64,000 nt of DNA, taken from NCBI GenBank assembly GCA_016780775.1, contig JADHLI010000010.1, positions 1 to 64,000 on the forward strand, read 5' to 3'. The position numbers and the translations under genes were made by a program. The number at the start of each line of letters is the position of its first letter. Positions within the stretch are counted from its first letter, which is position 1. Source of the DNA: Alphaproteobacteria bacterium (lineage in GTDB: Bacteria; Pseudomonadota; Alphaproteobacteria; Puniceispirillales; Puniceispirillaceae). Shown in pieces: positions 39,935 through 48,931 of this stretch. The notes under the pieces were generated by a model. That model did no database searches. It saw only the letters and a program-made list of their open reading frames with translations, and was not told the DNA's origin.

Positions 39935-42046
39935 ATGCAGGACGGGGTGGTAAAAAAAGGGGTAAGGCTGGGCGTAGATATTGGCGGCACCTTTACGGAT
40001 GCGGTGCTAGAGGTTGCAGGTTCCCGCTATTCCACCAAAGTGCTGACGACCTATCATGCCCCAGAAGAAGCAATATTGGACGCGATGATGCAGGTCTGTG
40101 CGAAAGCCAGCATCCAGCCAGAAGATATCGAGCAGATCATTCACGGTACAACATTGGCGACCAACGCGCTTATCGAGCGGCGTGGTGCGAAAACTGCCTT
40201 TATCACGACGAAGGGGTTTCGGGATGTTATCGAAATGCGCACCGAAAGCCGGTTCGAGCAATATGACCTGAATTTGAAGCTTCCTGACCCTCTTTTGCCG
40301 CGAAATCGCCGCTATGTCATTGAAGAGCGGGTTGCTGCCTCAGGCGAAGTGCTGGTTCCGCTAGATGTTGCCGCTACAGAAAAGCTGGCAGATAAACTGG
40401 CAGAGGCGAAATATGAAAGTATCGCTATCGGCCTGTTACATGCTTATGCAAATGACCGGCATGAACAGAAAATTGCTGATATTTTGCGGCAGCGTATGCC
40501 ATCAGTGCTGCTATCTCTATCTAGCAGCGTATCTCCGCAAATGCGGGAATATGAAAGATTTAATACCACGATTGCCAATGCCTATATACAGCCCTTGATG
40601 AAGGCCTATTTAGACAGGCTAAAAGGCAGGCTGGAAGAGGCTGGCGCGGCTTGTCCTGTATTTTTGATGCATTCTGGCGGCGGAATTATATCGCTGGAAA
40701 GTGCGGCAGCCTTTCCGGTGCGGCTGGTCGAATCTGGACCGGCAGGTGGGGCAATCTTTGCAGCAGAGGTAGCCGCAAGGCATCAGCTAGATAAGGTGTT
40801 GTCCTTTGATATGGGCGGCACAACTGCAAAAATCTGTCTCATTCAAGGGCAAACCCCGAAAACCGCAAGGGTGTTCGAAGTGGCACGAAGCTATCGCTTT
40901 AAAAAAGGCTCTGGCATGCCGATTTCGATACCGGTTATTGATATGGTGGAAATAGGTGCTGGTGGAGGCTCGCTAGCGCATGTTGATAATTTGCGGCAAA
41001 TTCGCGTAGGGCCAGAAAGTGCGGGCTCAGAGCCCGGCCCCGCCTGTTATGGGCGCGGCGGTACTCGGCCTGCGGTGACAGACGCTGATCTTATCATGGG
41101 CAAGCTTGATGCGGATAATTTTGCTGGCGGGACCATACAGCTAGAGCCGCAAAAATCTGCTGACGCGCTTATTGCCCATATTGGGGATGTGCTGAATATG
41201 GATGCTGGTGAGGCTGCCTGGGGGCTTGCGGAGGTGGTGGATGAGAATATGGCCAATGCCGCACGGGTACATGCTATCGAAAATGGTGAGGATTTATCAG
41301 AATATGTCATGATAGCCTTTGGTGGTGCTGCACCGTTACATGCAGCCCGCCTATGCGAGAAGCTGGGGATTGCGCGTTGTCTTGTACCCAAAGGAGCCGG
41401 GGTTGGCTCAGCTATTGGCTTTTTATGCGCGCCTTTCAGCTTTGAGGCAAACCGATCTGTCTTTATGCCGATGCGTGCCTTTGAGCCTGCAACGATAAAG
41501 CAGCTTTTTGTTGATATGCAAGACGAAGCCACCAAGTTTGTGCGCTCTTGTGATGGCACCGCACAGATAGAGCTCGAATATAAAATATATATGCGCTATG
41601 CCGGGCAAGGATGGGAAATTCCTGTCCCGTTAGAGGCAAGGGACGCTGATAATCCTGATGCGGCACGTTTTCTGGCGCGTTTCGAGGAAGATTATAAGCG
41701 GCTGTTCGGGCGCATTGTTCAGGGGATGGAGGCTGAAATTACAGTCTGGTCTGTTAATGCTTTCACCCCAACTACGCCGCCTGCCCGGGCACAGGCACCA
41801 AAAACGGTAGAGCCAATTGAAACTAGCCAGACCCGCGCGTGTTTTGATCCGGCATTGGGGCAAGCGGTGGAAGCCCAAATAGTGGGGCGGGATGCGCTGG
41901 AGATGGGCAGGGGCGTTGAAGGGCCTGCCCTAATTGTTGAGGATGAAACTACCATTGTTTTGCCTGCTAGCCGTTCTGCCAGCGTAGCATCGGATGGTAC
42001 AATAGACATTCAGGTAAAGGGGCGCGGGCAGCAAACCAAAGCTTGA
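39935..42046 (+). CDS. hyuA: hydantoinase/oxoprolinase subunit A
   Basis: A 703-residue ATP-dependent amidohydrolase subunit of the hydantoinase A / N-methylhydantoinase A / 5-oxoprolinase family. The actin-like phosphate motif GVDIGGTFTDAVLE at the start and IHGTTLATNALIERRGA follow family order. DMGGTTAKICLI, SEPGPACYGRGGTRPAVTDADL and FGGAAPLHAARL come further on. With subunit B (downstream) it would open a cyclic amide such as a hydantoin or 5-oxoproline using ATP. The true substrate is unknown. The neighbouring VOC, SDR and amidase suggest a small catabolic locus. Confidence 0.9.
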   Translation: MQDGVVKKGVRLGVDIGGTFTDAVLEVAGSRYSTKVLTTYHAPEEAILDAMMQVCAKASIQPEDIEQIIHGTTLATNALIERRGAKTAFITTKGFRDVIEMRTESRFEQYDLNLKLPDPLLPRNRRYVIEERVAASGEVLVPLDVAATEKLADKLAEAKYESIAIGLLHAYANDRHEQKIADILRQRMPSVLLSLSSSVSPQMREYERFNTTIANAYIQPLMKAYLDRLKGRLEEAGAACPVFLMHSGGGIISLESAAAFPVRLVESGPAGGAIFAAEVAARHQLDKVLSFDMGGTTAKICLIQGQTPKTARVFEVARSYRFKKGSGMPISIPVIDMVEIGAGGGSLAHVDNLRQIRVGPESAGSEPGPACYGRGGTRPAVTDADLIMGKLDADNFAGGTIQLEPQKSADALIAHIGDVLNMDAGEAAWGLAEVVDENMANAARVHAIENGEDLSEYVMIAFGGAAPLHAARLCEKLGIARCLVPKGAGVGSAIGFLCAPFSFEANRSVFMPMRAFEPATIKQLFVDMQDEATKFVRSCDGTAQIELEYKIYMRYAGQGWEIPVPLEARDADNPDAARFLARFEEDYKRLFGRIVQGMEAEITVWSVNAFTPTTPPARAQAPKTVEPIETSQTRACFDPALGQAVEAQIVGRDALEMGRGVEGPALIVEDETTIVLPASRSASVASDGTIDIQVKGRGQQTKA

Positions 42047-42097
42047 GCACTTCAATAGGACAGGAGAAGGCAGCGATAAAAGCGCCTTAATCAAGGG

Positions 42098-43801
42098 ATG
42101 AAGATTTCAAAAGTTGCCTATCAGGTTATGTGGAACCGGCTCATTTCTGTGGTGGAAGAGCAGGCACAAGCGCTGGTGCGTACCGCCTTTTCCACTTCTG
42201 TGCGGGAGGCAGGCGATCTGTCCGCTGGCGTCTATAATGATAAGGGCGAGATGCTGGCACAGGCGGTAACTGGCACCCCTGGCCATGTAAATGCCATGGC
42301 AGATGCGGTACCGCATTTTATTCGCCGGATTGGCCGGCAAAATATGTTTGCGGGCGATGTATATATCACCAATGATCCTTGGGAAGGCACGGGTCATTTG
42401 CATGATATAACAATAGTGACCCCGTCTTTTCTTGAAGGTCAGCTGGTTGGGTTTTTTGCCTGTACTGCCCATGTCACTGATATAGGGGGGCGCGGTTTTG
42501 GTGTGGATGGCAATTCTGTCTATGAAGAAGGCTTATATCTGCCGGTGATGAAATTTGCCGATAAGGGCGAGGTAGATAGCACGCTCGTGCAAATGATAAG
42601 AGGCAATGTGCGTGAGCCTGATCAGCTTATCGGTGATATTTACGCGTTGGTGACCTGTAATTTGGTCGGCGATCGCCGCTTGCAGGATATGATGGCAGAG
42701 TTTGGCCTGACTGACCTTTCTGGCATTTCAGAATTTATTCTGGATAATTCACGCTCAGCGACGTTGGAATGTATTAATGCGCTAACCCCGGGCGTTGCAG
42801 AAGGGGCGATGCGTATTGATGGCTATGCGCAGCCTATTGACCTGAAAGTAAAGCTGACCATTGAAAAAGACCGTATCCTCAGCGATTGGGAAGGCACTTC
42901 TGGAGTGGATAAAAAAGGTATTAATGTGCCGCTTGTCTATACCAAAGCCTATGCTTGCTATGCGCTGAAATGTGCAATAGCTCCGGATATTCCCAATAAT
43001 GCGGCCTCACTAGCGCCATTTGAGATTACTGCGCCAGAAAATTCCATTGTGAATGCGCTGCACCCTGCACCTGTCGCATTGCGGCATATTATCGGCCATA
43101 TGGTGCCAGATACAATATTTGATGCGCTTGATAAGCTGCTGCCAGACAGAGTGCCAGCAGAAGGGGCGGGATGTTTATGTAATTTCCAGCTGCAGCTGCG
43201 CCCACGCCGTGATGCGGCGGCGCCGCCTGAAGCGCGCCATGCTGAAGTGCTGATTTTCAATTCTGGTGGATCAGGTGCACGCCCCACGATAGATGGTCTG
43301 AATGCAACCGCCTTTCCATCTGGGGTGATGACGATGCCAGTAGAGGCGACCGAGCAGGTGGGCCCAGTGATTATTTGGCGCAAAGAATTGCGTGCTGGCT
43401 CTGGCGGGGCCGGCCAATATCGCGGCGGCCTTGGCCAATTTATGGATGTAGGGGCAGCAGAGGGGCATGAGTTTTATCTACAAGCCATGTTTGACAGACT
43501 TGCCCATCCAGCGCGTGGGCGCCATGGCGGGATGGCTGGTGCGCCAACCCTCATTGCCCAAGATGATGGCACCGCAATGCGCGGCAAGGGCAAGCAATTT
43601 GTGCCTCATGGCCGGGTTGTGCAGATGGGCTTTCCGGGCGGGGCGGGCTATGGGAAGCCAGAAGCGCGGTGCCGCGATGCGGTACGACGTGATTTAGCCT
43701 ATGGTTATATTACATCAGAGCAAGCAGCAGAAGATTATGGTTTAAGCGAGGATGAAATCGCTGAAATTCTGAGCCTAGCAAGCAGCGGTGCTGATTTTTA
43801 A
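42098..43801 (+). CDS. hyuB: hydantoinase subunit B
   Basis: A 567-residue partner of HyuA with the family start KISKVAYQVMWNRLISVVEEQA. The metal-site regions FSTSVREAGDLSAGVYN, VYITNDPWEGTGHLHDIT and TAHVTDIGGRG are present, as is the C-terminal GSGGAGQYRGGLGQ loop. Together A and B form an ATP-dependent hydrolase of cyclic amides. It ends 81 nt before the convergent small membrane gene. Confidence 0.9.
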   Translation: MKISKVAYQVMWNRLISVVEEQAQALVRTAFSTSVREAGDLSAGVYNDKGEMLAQAVTGTPGHVNAMADAVPHFIRRIGRQNMFAGDVYITNDPWEGTGHLHDITIVTPSFLEGQLVGFFACTAHVTDIGGRGFGVDGNSVYEEGLYLPVMKFADKGEVDSTLVQMIRGNVREPDQLIGDIYALVTCNLVGDRRLQDMMAEFGLTDLSGISEFILDNSRSATLECINALTPGVAEGAMRIDGYAQPIDLKVKLTIEKDRILSDWEGTSGVDKKGINVPLVYTKAYACYALKCAIAPDIPNNAASLAPFEITAPENSIVNALHPAPVALRHIIGHMVPDTIFDALDKLLPDRVPAEGAGCLCNFQLQLRPRRDAAAPPEARHAEVLIFNSGGSGARPTIDGLNATAFPSGVMTMPVEATEQVGPVIIWRKELRAGSGGAGQYRGGLGQFMDVGAAEGHEFYLQAMFDRLAHPARGRHGGMAGAPTLIAQDDGTAMRGKGKQFVPHGRVVQMGFPGGAGYGKPEARCRDAVRRDLAYGYITSEQAAEDYGLSEDEIAEILSLASSGADF

Positions 43802-43882
43802 CCTCTTTTTGGTTATGGTTAGCTATACCCTGCTGATTCTAATCCCGTTTTCCCTGACTAGAGGCTGATTCTGTTGAATAGT

Positions 43883-44131
43883 TTAAGTAATTTTTAAGAA
43901 ATGAACCTGTTCGACCATAGAAGTTTTTAGAGTTTTTTCTTTCCAATTCTGGCTATGCCAGCTGAAAACAAGCACGGCAGCCCCCCCTAAAACGGCAATT
44001 AAAACGTAAATTAATAGCCTTTTTGCGCGCTCGCTTAAACCAGAATTAGTGATTTGTTCCATCGCCAACCAAGCAAGGCCAGCAAGGGCTAAAAACGCAA
44101 TTCCTCCGACAAGAACAGTATCTTCAAGCAT
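43883..44131 (-). CDS. small two-TM membrane protein, hypothetical
   Basis: An 82-residue protein I do not recognise. Two hydrophobic stretches (about 5-25 and 39-57) are separated by a short charged loop (NSGLSERAKRL), followed by a Lys-rich tail. GAGAGGGAAG in front of the ATG supports translation. It is divergent from the proteorhodopsin gene, sharing the 261-nt promoter region, and convergent with hyuB. Whether it works with the rhodopsin is unknown; the topology alone does not show it. Confidence 0.65.
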   Translation of the reverse strand: MLEDTVLVGGIAFLALAGLAWLAMEQITNSGLSERAKRLLIYVLIAVLGGAAVLVFSWHSQNWKEKTLKTSMVEQVHFLKIT

Positions 44132-44250
44132 AGCTTCCCTCTCATCCTGATGCGTGAATTTGAACCTTTTATGCGCACAGATTAGACAAGCTTTAGTAAT
44201 CTGCCTAGTTAATTTCGGCGTATAGGTGGTAATGGTCGATATCTCGCTTC

Positions 44251-44266
44251 TGTTAAAAAGTTAACA
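44251..44266 (+). promoter_or_regulatory. operator-like inverted repeat upstream of proteorhodopsin
   Basis: TGTTAA-AAAG-TTAACA is a perfect six-bp inverted repeat five nt upstream of the -35 hexamer. The position suits a transcription-factor site; the factor is unknown. Confidence 0.5.
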
Positions 44267-44271
44267 AAAAC

Positions 44272-44299
44272 TTGCCAACAGAAAAAAATAGAGTAATAT
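44272..44299 (+). promoter_or_regulatory. candidate proteorhodopsin promoter
   Basis: TTGCCA (44272-44277) and TAATAT (44294-44299) with a 16-nt spacer, a good sigma-70-like pair. The transcript would carry a leader of about 87 nt before the ATG at 44393. Confidence 0.65.
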
Positions 44300-44320
44300 C
44301 GGTCGCTAACGGGGAGAGGT

Positions 44321-44344
44321 CTGTCAGGACGGGTGTTCTGGCAG
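44321..44344 (+). promoter_or_regulatory. stem-loop in the proteorhodopsin 5' leader
   Basis: CTGTCAGGAC and GTTCTGGCAG form a ten-bp stem (two G-U pairs) around GGGT. Further on, the 12-bp palindrome CGTTCTAGAACG (44360-44371) and a TAGGAC/GTCCTA pair (44355-44360 with 44388-44393) bracket the GGGGAG ribosome site. The leader may therefore fold to expose or hide the start. Confidence 0.55.
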
Positions 44345-44392
44345 GGATAAAAAGTAGGACGTTCTAGAACGCGACGTTTTGGGGAGTGTCCT

Positions 44393-45160
44393 ATGTCAAT
44401 TAAAAAACTTTTTAAGTTCACTGCACCTGCAGCTGTACTTTCAATTATGCCTGCAATTGCTCAGGCAGCTAACTTGGAATCTGACGATTTCGTGGGTATC
44501 AGCTTCTGGCTGATCTCAATGGCTCTTGTAGCCGCTACAGCTTTCTTCTTTCTTGAAACACAAAGAGTTGAAGCAAAGTGGAAGACCTCACTTGTTGTGT
44601 CAGGTCTGGTAACACTGGTTGCCGCAGTACACTATTTCTACATGAGAGATGTGTGGATTGCGACAGGTGATACACCAACAGTCTATCGTTACATTGACTG
44701 GTTGATCACAGTGCCATTGCTGATGATCGAGTTCTATCTGATTCTGCGTGCGATTACCAACGTATCAGGCGGCGTTTTCTGGCGCTTGACCATCGGTACA
44801 TTGGTCATGCTGATCGGTGGTTACTTGGGCGAAGCTGGTTACATGAACGTAACGCTAGGCTTTGTTATCGGTATGGTAGGTTGGGCATACATTCTGTATG
44901 AAATCTTTGCTGGTGAAGCTGGCAAGATCGCAGCAGAAAAAGCCTCACCTGCAGTGGCTTCAGCCTATTCAACAATGCGTTGGATTGTGACCATTGGTTG
45001 GGCGATTTATCCACTCGGCTACTTCTTCGGCTACATGGCCGGTGGTGCCGACATGGAATCACTGAACATCATCTACAATCTAGCTGACGTGCTGAACAAA
45101 ATTGCGTTCGGTGTGATTATCTGGAATGTGGCTGTGTCACAGTCAGAAGCTTCTAAGTAA
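44393..45160 (+). CDS. proteorhodopsin, light-driven proton pump, green type
   Basis: A 255-residue seven-helix retinal protein of the inner membrane that exports protons when illuminated. An N-terminal signal peptide ends near AIAQA (residue 25). Key residues are His80 (partner of the proton acceptor), acceptor Asp102 in RYIDWLITVP, donor Glu113 in MIEFYLIL, Asp232 and Schiff-base Lys236 in NLADVLNKIAFG. The tuning position (GPR residue 105) is Leu110, which predicts green absorption. Asp and Glu at the acceptor and donor sites predict a proton pump, not a sodium or chloride pump. The retinal genes follow on the same strand. Confidence 0.97.
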   Translation: MSIKKLFKFTAPAAVLSIMPAIAQAANLESDDFVGISFWLISMALVAATAFFFLETQRVEAKWKTSLVVSGLVTLVAAVHYFYMRDVWIATGDTPTVYRYIDWLITVPLLMIEFYLILRAITNVSGGVFWRLTIGTLVMLIGGYLGEAGYMNVTLGFVIGMVGWAYILYEIFAGEAGKIAAEKASPAVASAYSTMRWIVTIGWAIYPLGYFFGYMAGGADMESLNIIYNLADVLNKIAFGVIIWNVAVSQSEASK

Positions 45161-45167
45161 TCTATTA

Positions 45168-45204
45168 GCAAGGCAGGGCGCCCCAGCGGGCGACCCTGCT
45201 TTGC
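45168..45204 (+). terminator. strong hairpin after proteorhodopsin
   Basis: GCAAGGCAGGGCGCCC pairs with GGGCGACCCTGCTTTGC (one bulge, one wobble) around CAGC, starting eight nt after the stop. There is no T-run, only GGCCTTTCGCC. It may act as a partial terminator or 3' stabiliser that lowers crt expression relative to the rhodopsin. Confidence 0.6.
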
Positions 45205-45269
45205 GGCCTTTCGCCAAATACTTAATTTATAGATTTAAAAATATAGTAATTTAATTAAGGGTGAGGGTG

Positions 45270-46289
45270 ATGCCAGAGACCTTTAACAGCAATTTCGAGC
45301 CTGCCATTGTCAGCAGAGACGTCACGCCGCCCCTTTCTGATATCTCACAATCTTTATCAGATTTCATTATCAGCCGCTTGCCTGATACCAGCCATCCGCT
45401 TGGTAAGCCAGCACATCATCATTTCAAAAAAGCTGGAAAACAGCTGCGTGGGCGCATGGCGCTTACCGCCGCTGATTGTTTTGGTGTGCCGCAATCTATA
45501 TCTATGCGTTGGGCAGCCGCTGTTGAAATATTGCATAATGCCTCGCTCGTCCATGATGATATTTGCGACGGCGATATGGTGCGACGCGGAATGCCATCTG
45601 TGTGGGCACAATATGGCAAGGATACAGCCCTTGCGCTAGGGGACTGGCTTATCGCGCTCTCATTTGAGCTGGCCTCAGAGGCAGCATGCATTGGTCAGAC
45701 ACCAAAGCTGGTATCTGTACTTTCGCACCATATGGCTGCGACTACCACTGGCCAAGCATTGGAATTTGCCATTGATAGCTATCCAAGCTGGTCAAAATAT
45801 ATGGATATCAGCACAGGCAAGACAGCACCTTTATTTGTAGCCTCTGTTGAAGGTATTGCTCATTTGGCTGGACGCAATGATGTGATAACACCCTTGCAGC
45901 GTTTCTTCACAGCCGCTGGTGGATGCTATCAGATAGCCAATGATATGCTGAATGTTATCGGCAAAGATGGGGCAGCTAGCCCAGCATCTGATCTATTGCG
46001 GCGCGCACCAAATGCGGTGATTGTAATGTTCCGAACAACCTTGGATAGGGAACATGCGGCTGAATTTGATAGCTGGCTTGCTTCTGGGAGCGAACATAAC
46101 GCGCTGAACTGGCAAACCCGTCTGCGCCGCTCGCCTGCGCTTTCTATGACATCCTCTGCCTTGATGAGCATGTTTGATGAAGCTGAAAGCTCATCTGATG
46201 CCCTGCCGTCAGATTGTCAGGCGATAATTACGCCAATTAAAGCGCAATTGCGCCATGTCTGTAGAGATCTTGTTGCAGATAACAGCTAA
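45270..46289 (+). CDS. crtE: polyprenyl synthetase / geranylgeranyl diphosphate synthase (CrtE-like)
   Basis: A 339-residue isoprenyl diphosphate synthase, expected to make GGPP for carotenoids. The first Asp-rich motif is intact (LVHDDICDGDMVRRG), as are the TGKTAPLF region and LALGDWLIAL. The second motif, normally DDxxD, reads YQIANDMLN (about residues 224-228), so two Asp are Asn. That motif binds the Mg of the allylic substrate, so activity may be altered. ATG 45270 is preferred; GTG 45261 is three codons upstream. It starts the crtE-I-B-Y-blh-idi series. Confidence 0.85.
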   Translation: MPETFNSNFEPAIVSRDVTPPLSDISQSLSDFIISRLPDTSHPLGKPAHHHFKKAGKQLRGRMALTAADCFGVPQSISMRWAAAVEILHNASLVHDDICDGDMVRRGMPSVWAQYGKDTALALGDWLIALSFELASEAACIGQTPKLVSVLSHHMAATTTGQALEFAIDSYPSWSKYMDISTGKTAPLFVASVEGIAHLAGRNDVITPLQRFFTAAGGCYQIANDMLNVIGKDGAASPASDLLRRAPNAVIVMFRTTLDREHAAEFDSWLASGSEHNALNWQTRLRRSPALSMTSSALMSMFDEAESSSDALPSDCQAIITPIKAQLRHVCRDLVADNS

Positions 46290-46388
46290 TTGCTGTCTAA
46301 GTAATAAGGTAGTTACAGGGGCAATTCGTGCCTACAAGACCGGCTTTTTTAATGATTTTAACCCATATTAGGGGGAGTGCAGCTTGCC

Positions 46389-47936
46389 ATGGATGACATG
46401 GGCACATTCGATGCGTCTGAGAACACAACACATTCGCTAGTTATTGGTGCTGGTTTTGGCGGCATTGCGGCGGCATTGCGGATGCGTGCCAGGGGGCATA
46501 AAGTTACCCTGATAGAACGTCTTGACGCGATAGGTGGGCGGGCGCAAGCCTTTGAGCAAGGCGGGTTTCGCCATGATGCTGGGCCTACTGTTATTACCGC
46601 CCCCTTTCTTTTTGATGAGCTTTTTGCCCTATTTGACGAAAAGCGTGAAGATCATCTAGATTTTCGCCCTCTAGACCCATGGTATCGTTTTTACTTCCAT
46701 GAAGGGTCAGAATTTGATTATCGCCCGTCCCTAGAAGATACCCACGCTGAAATTGCGCGCTTCTCGCCAGAAGATATGAAAAATTATGATCGCCTGATCA
46801 GCACTTCCAAAGATATCTTTGATATTGGGTTTAGTGAGCTTGCAGACCGGCCTTTTACCCGCTTTGGCGCGATGTTAAAGCAGATCCCGCAACTTTTGCG
46901 GCTGAAAAGCTATATGACGGTTGCACAATTGGTAAATAGCCATATCAAGCATCCGCTTTTGCGTCAGGCGTTTTCTATCCACCCGCTTCTGGTGGGCGGT
47001 AATCCATTTGATACAACCTCCATTTATGCGCTTATTCATTATCTAGAGCGTAAATGGGGTGTTTATTTCTGTATGGGCGGTACGGGTAAGCTGGTGGCTG
47101 AGTTGGAAAATCTGATGCGCCGGCAAGGGATTGAAATTCTGCTGAACACCGATGTGCGTGAAATTATGGTGAGCCATGATAGCAGCAATAAGGTGACCGG
47201 CGTTATCACACAAGACGGAACGCAGATTAGTGCAGACAGGATTATCTGTAATGGCGATCCGCCAACCATTTATGCGGAAATGCTGCCCGCCCATAAGGGC
47301 AAGCGTAAAAAAGCACTTCCCGATAAGGTGACCCGATATTCAATGGGGCTTTATGTGCTGTTCTTTGGCACCAAGAAAACCTATCCCAATATTGCGCATC
47401 ACACGATATGGATGGGCAAACGGTATAAAGAATTATTGCATGATATTTTCAATCGCAAAATTCTAGCGGATGATTTCTCACTATATGTGCATCGCCCAAC
47501 AGCAACCGACGCTAGCTTTGCCCCAGAGGGATGTGACAGCTTTTATGTGCTATGTCCAGTGCCGAATCTGCAAGGCAATGTTGATTGGGAACAAGAAGGA
47601 CCTGCCTTACAGCAACGTATTGTTGCCGCGCTTGATAAGACTATTATGCCGGGTCTTACTGAACATATCGTTGAAGATTTCTATATGACGCCTGAAGATT
47701 TCAAAACGCGCTATCGCTCGATGCATGGGGCTGGTTTCTCCATTGCACCAAATTTTACACAATCTGCTTGGTTCAGATACCATAACCGCGACCCGCATTT
47801 AAGCAATCTGTATTTCTCGGCAGCAGGTGCGCATCCAGGGGCTGGCATGCCGGGTGTGCTATGCTCAGCCAAAGTGGTTGACAGGCTGGTAGGCGAGGAA
47901 GCTGGTGAGGCTGCAACGCCTGAAAAGGCTGGCTAG
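46389..47936 (+). CDS. crtI: phytoene desaturase
   Basis: A 515-residue FAD-dependent desaturase that converts phytoene to lycopene in four steps. The dinucleotide motif LVIGAGFGGIAAALRMRARGH is at the N-terminus. RHDAGPTVITAPFLFDELF and the C-terminal AAGAHPGAGMPGVLCSAKVV are CrtI signatures. ATG 46389 follows AGGGGGAG at good spacing; a GTG four codons upstream is possible. It acts between CrtB and CrtY. Confidence 0.95.
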   Translation: MDDMGTFDASENTTHSLVIGAGFGGIAAALRMRARGHKVTLIERLDAIGGRAQAFEQGGFRHDAGPTVITAPFLFDELFALFDEKREDHLDFRPLDPWYRFYFHEGSEFDYRPSLEDTHAEIARFSPEDMKNYDRLISTSKDIFDIGFSELADRPFTRFGAMLKQIPQLLRLKSYMTVAQLVNSHIKHPLLRQAFSIHPLLVGGNPFDTTSIYALIHYLERKWGVYFCMGGTGKLVAELENLMRRQGIEILLNTDVREIMVSHDSSNKVTGVITQDGTQISADRIICNGDPPTIYAEMLPAHKGKRKKALPDKVTRYSMGLYVLFFGTKKTYPNIAHHTIWMGKRYKELLHDIFNRKILADDFSLYVHRPTATDASFAPEGCDSFYVLCPVPNLQGNVDWEQEGPALQQRIVAALDKTIMPGLTEHIVEDFYMTPEDFKTRYRSMHGAGFSIAPNFTQSAWFRYHNRDPHLSNLYFSAAGAHPGAGMPGVLCSAKVVDRLVGEEAGEAATPEKAG

Positions 47937-47980
47937 GGGTTGGTGAATAAGAAGGGCTACTGGTAGCAGATAGACAAAAA

Positions 47981-48931
47981 ATGGGCCGGCACGCAGAGAA
48001 TAAAAACAACATAGATGCACTGAACGTGCTGGCTAAAGGTGGCCGCAGTTTTTATTGGGCATCGCATTTTCTAGGCCGTAAGACAGCCCATGATGCGGCC
48101 CATCTCTATGCTTTCTGCCGCACAGTTGATGATTTGGCTGATGGGGATATTGAAAATGGCGCGGCGCGACTAGCGGCCATTAATGACCAGTTAAGCACGT
48201 TGGCAGCCGGTCAGAAACCGGTAAATCCAGATGCGGCCTTGCAGGGATTTATGCCAACACTTATCGCTTGTTCTGTGCCGATACGCCCTATTCAGCATTT
48301 GTTGGACGGGTTGTTGTTTGATCAAGGCGAGGTTCTGCTAACCTCAGAAGATGAGTTGATAAAATATGCCTATCAGGTGGCTGGCACAGTGGGATTATTA
48401 ATGTGTCCAGTTTTAGGCTGTCAGGACAGACACGCCTTTTCCTTTGCTGTGGATATGGGTATCGCTATGCAGCTAACCAATATCGCACGCGATGTGCTGG
48501 AAGATGCAAAGATGGGCAGGCGCTATCTGCCGGCAAGCTGGGTTGGCCAGCTATCCGCAAGTGATATAGTGGCGAGTGCGGATGTATCTGATAGCATAGA
48601 GGCGGAGCAGATTAAGGGCGCGATAGATAGGCTGCTAAGCCTTGCAGACACCTATTATGCAAGCGGTCGCAAAGGGCTTGTTTATTTGCCGATGCGCGCC
48701 CATATCGCTATCGCGGTTGCTGCTAATGTTTACCGCGAAATTGGCCAGAAATTGCGCCGTCACCGCCTAAATTGGGCACAGGGGCGCGTGGTCACGAACA
48801 AAGTTGAAAAGGCGATAGCAAGCTTTGGTGCAGGCACAGGCCTGCCGGCCAGAATAGCAGGCGCTAAACCTGTCTACCGTGCTGGCCTTCAAGCCTCTTT
48901 ACAAGGGTATCTGGAGCTAGAAAATTTATGA
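47981..48931 (+). CDS. crtB: phytoene synthase
   Basis: A 316-residue squalene/phytoene synthase that joins two GGPP to phytoene, the first committed carotenoid step. Asp-rich motifs are CRTVDDLADGD (about 45-55) and NIARDVLEDAKMGRRYLP (about 165-182), both intact. SFYWASHFLG opens the fold. Its last codons overlap crtY by 4 nt (ATGA). Confidence 0.94.
   Translation: MGRHAENKNNIDALNVLAKGGRSFYWASHFLGRKTAHDAAHLYAFCRTVDDLADGDIENGAARLAAINDQLSTLAAGQKPVNPDAALQGFMPTLIACSVPIRPIQHLLDGLLFDQGEVLLTSEDELIKYAYQVAGTVGLLMCPVLGCQDRHAFSFAVDMGIAMQLTNIARDVLEDAKMGRRYLPASWVGQLSASDIVASADVSDSIEAEQIKGAIDRLLSLADTYYASGRKGLVYLPMRAHIAIAVAANVYREIGQKLRRHRLNWAQGRVVTNKVEKAIASFGAGTGLPARIAGAKPVYRAGLQASLQGYLELENL

Noticed and set aside
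42958-43383. 141-residue minus-strand ORF within hyuB
   Set aside because: Fully antisense to a conserved coding region; shadow frame.
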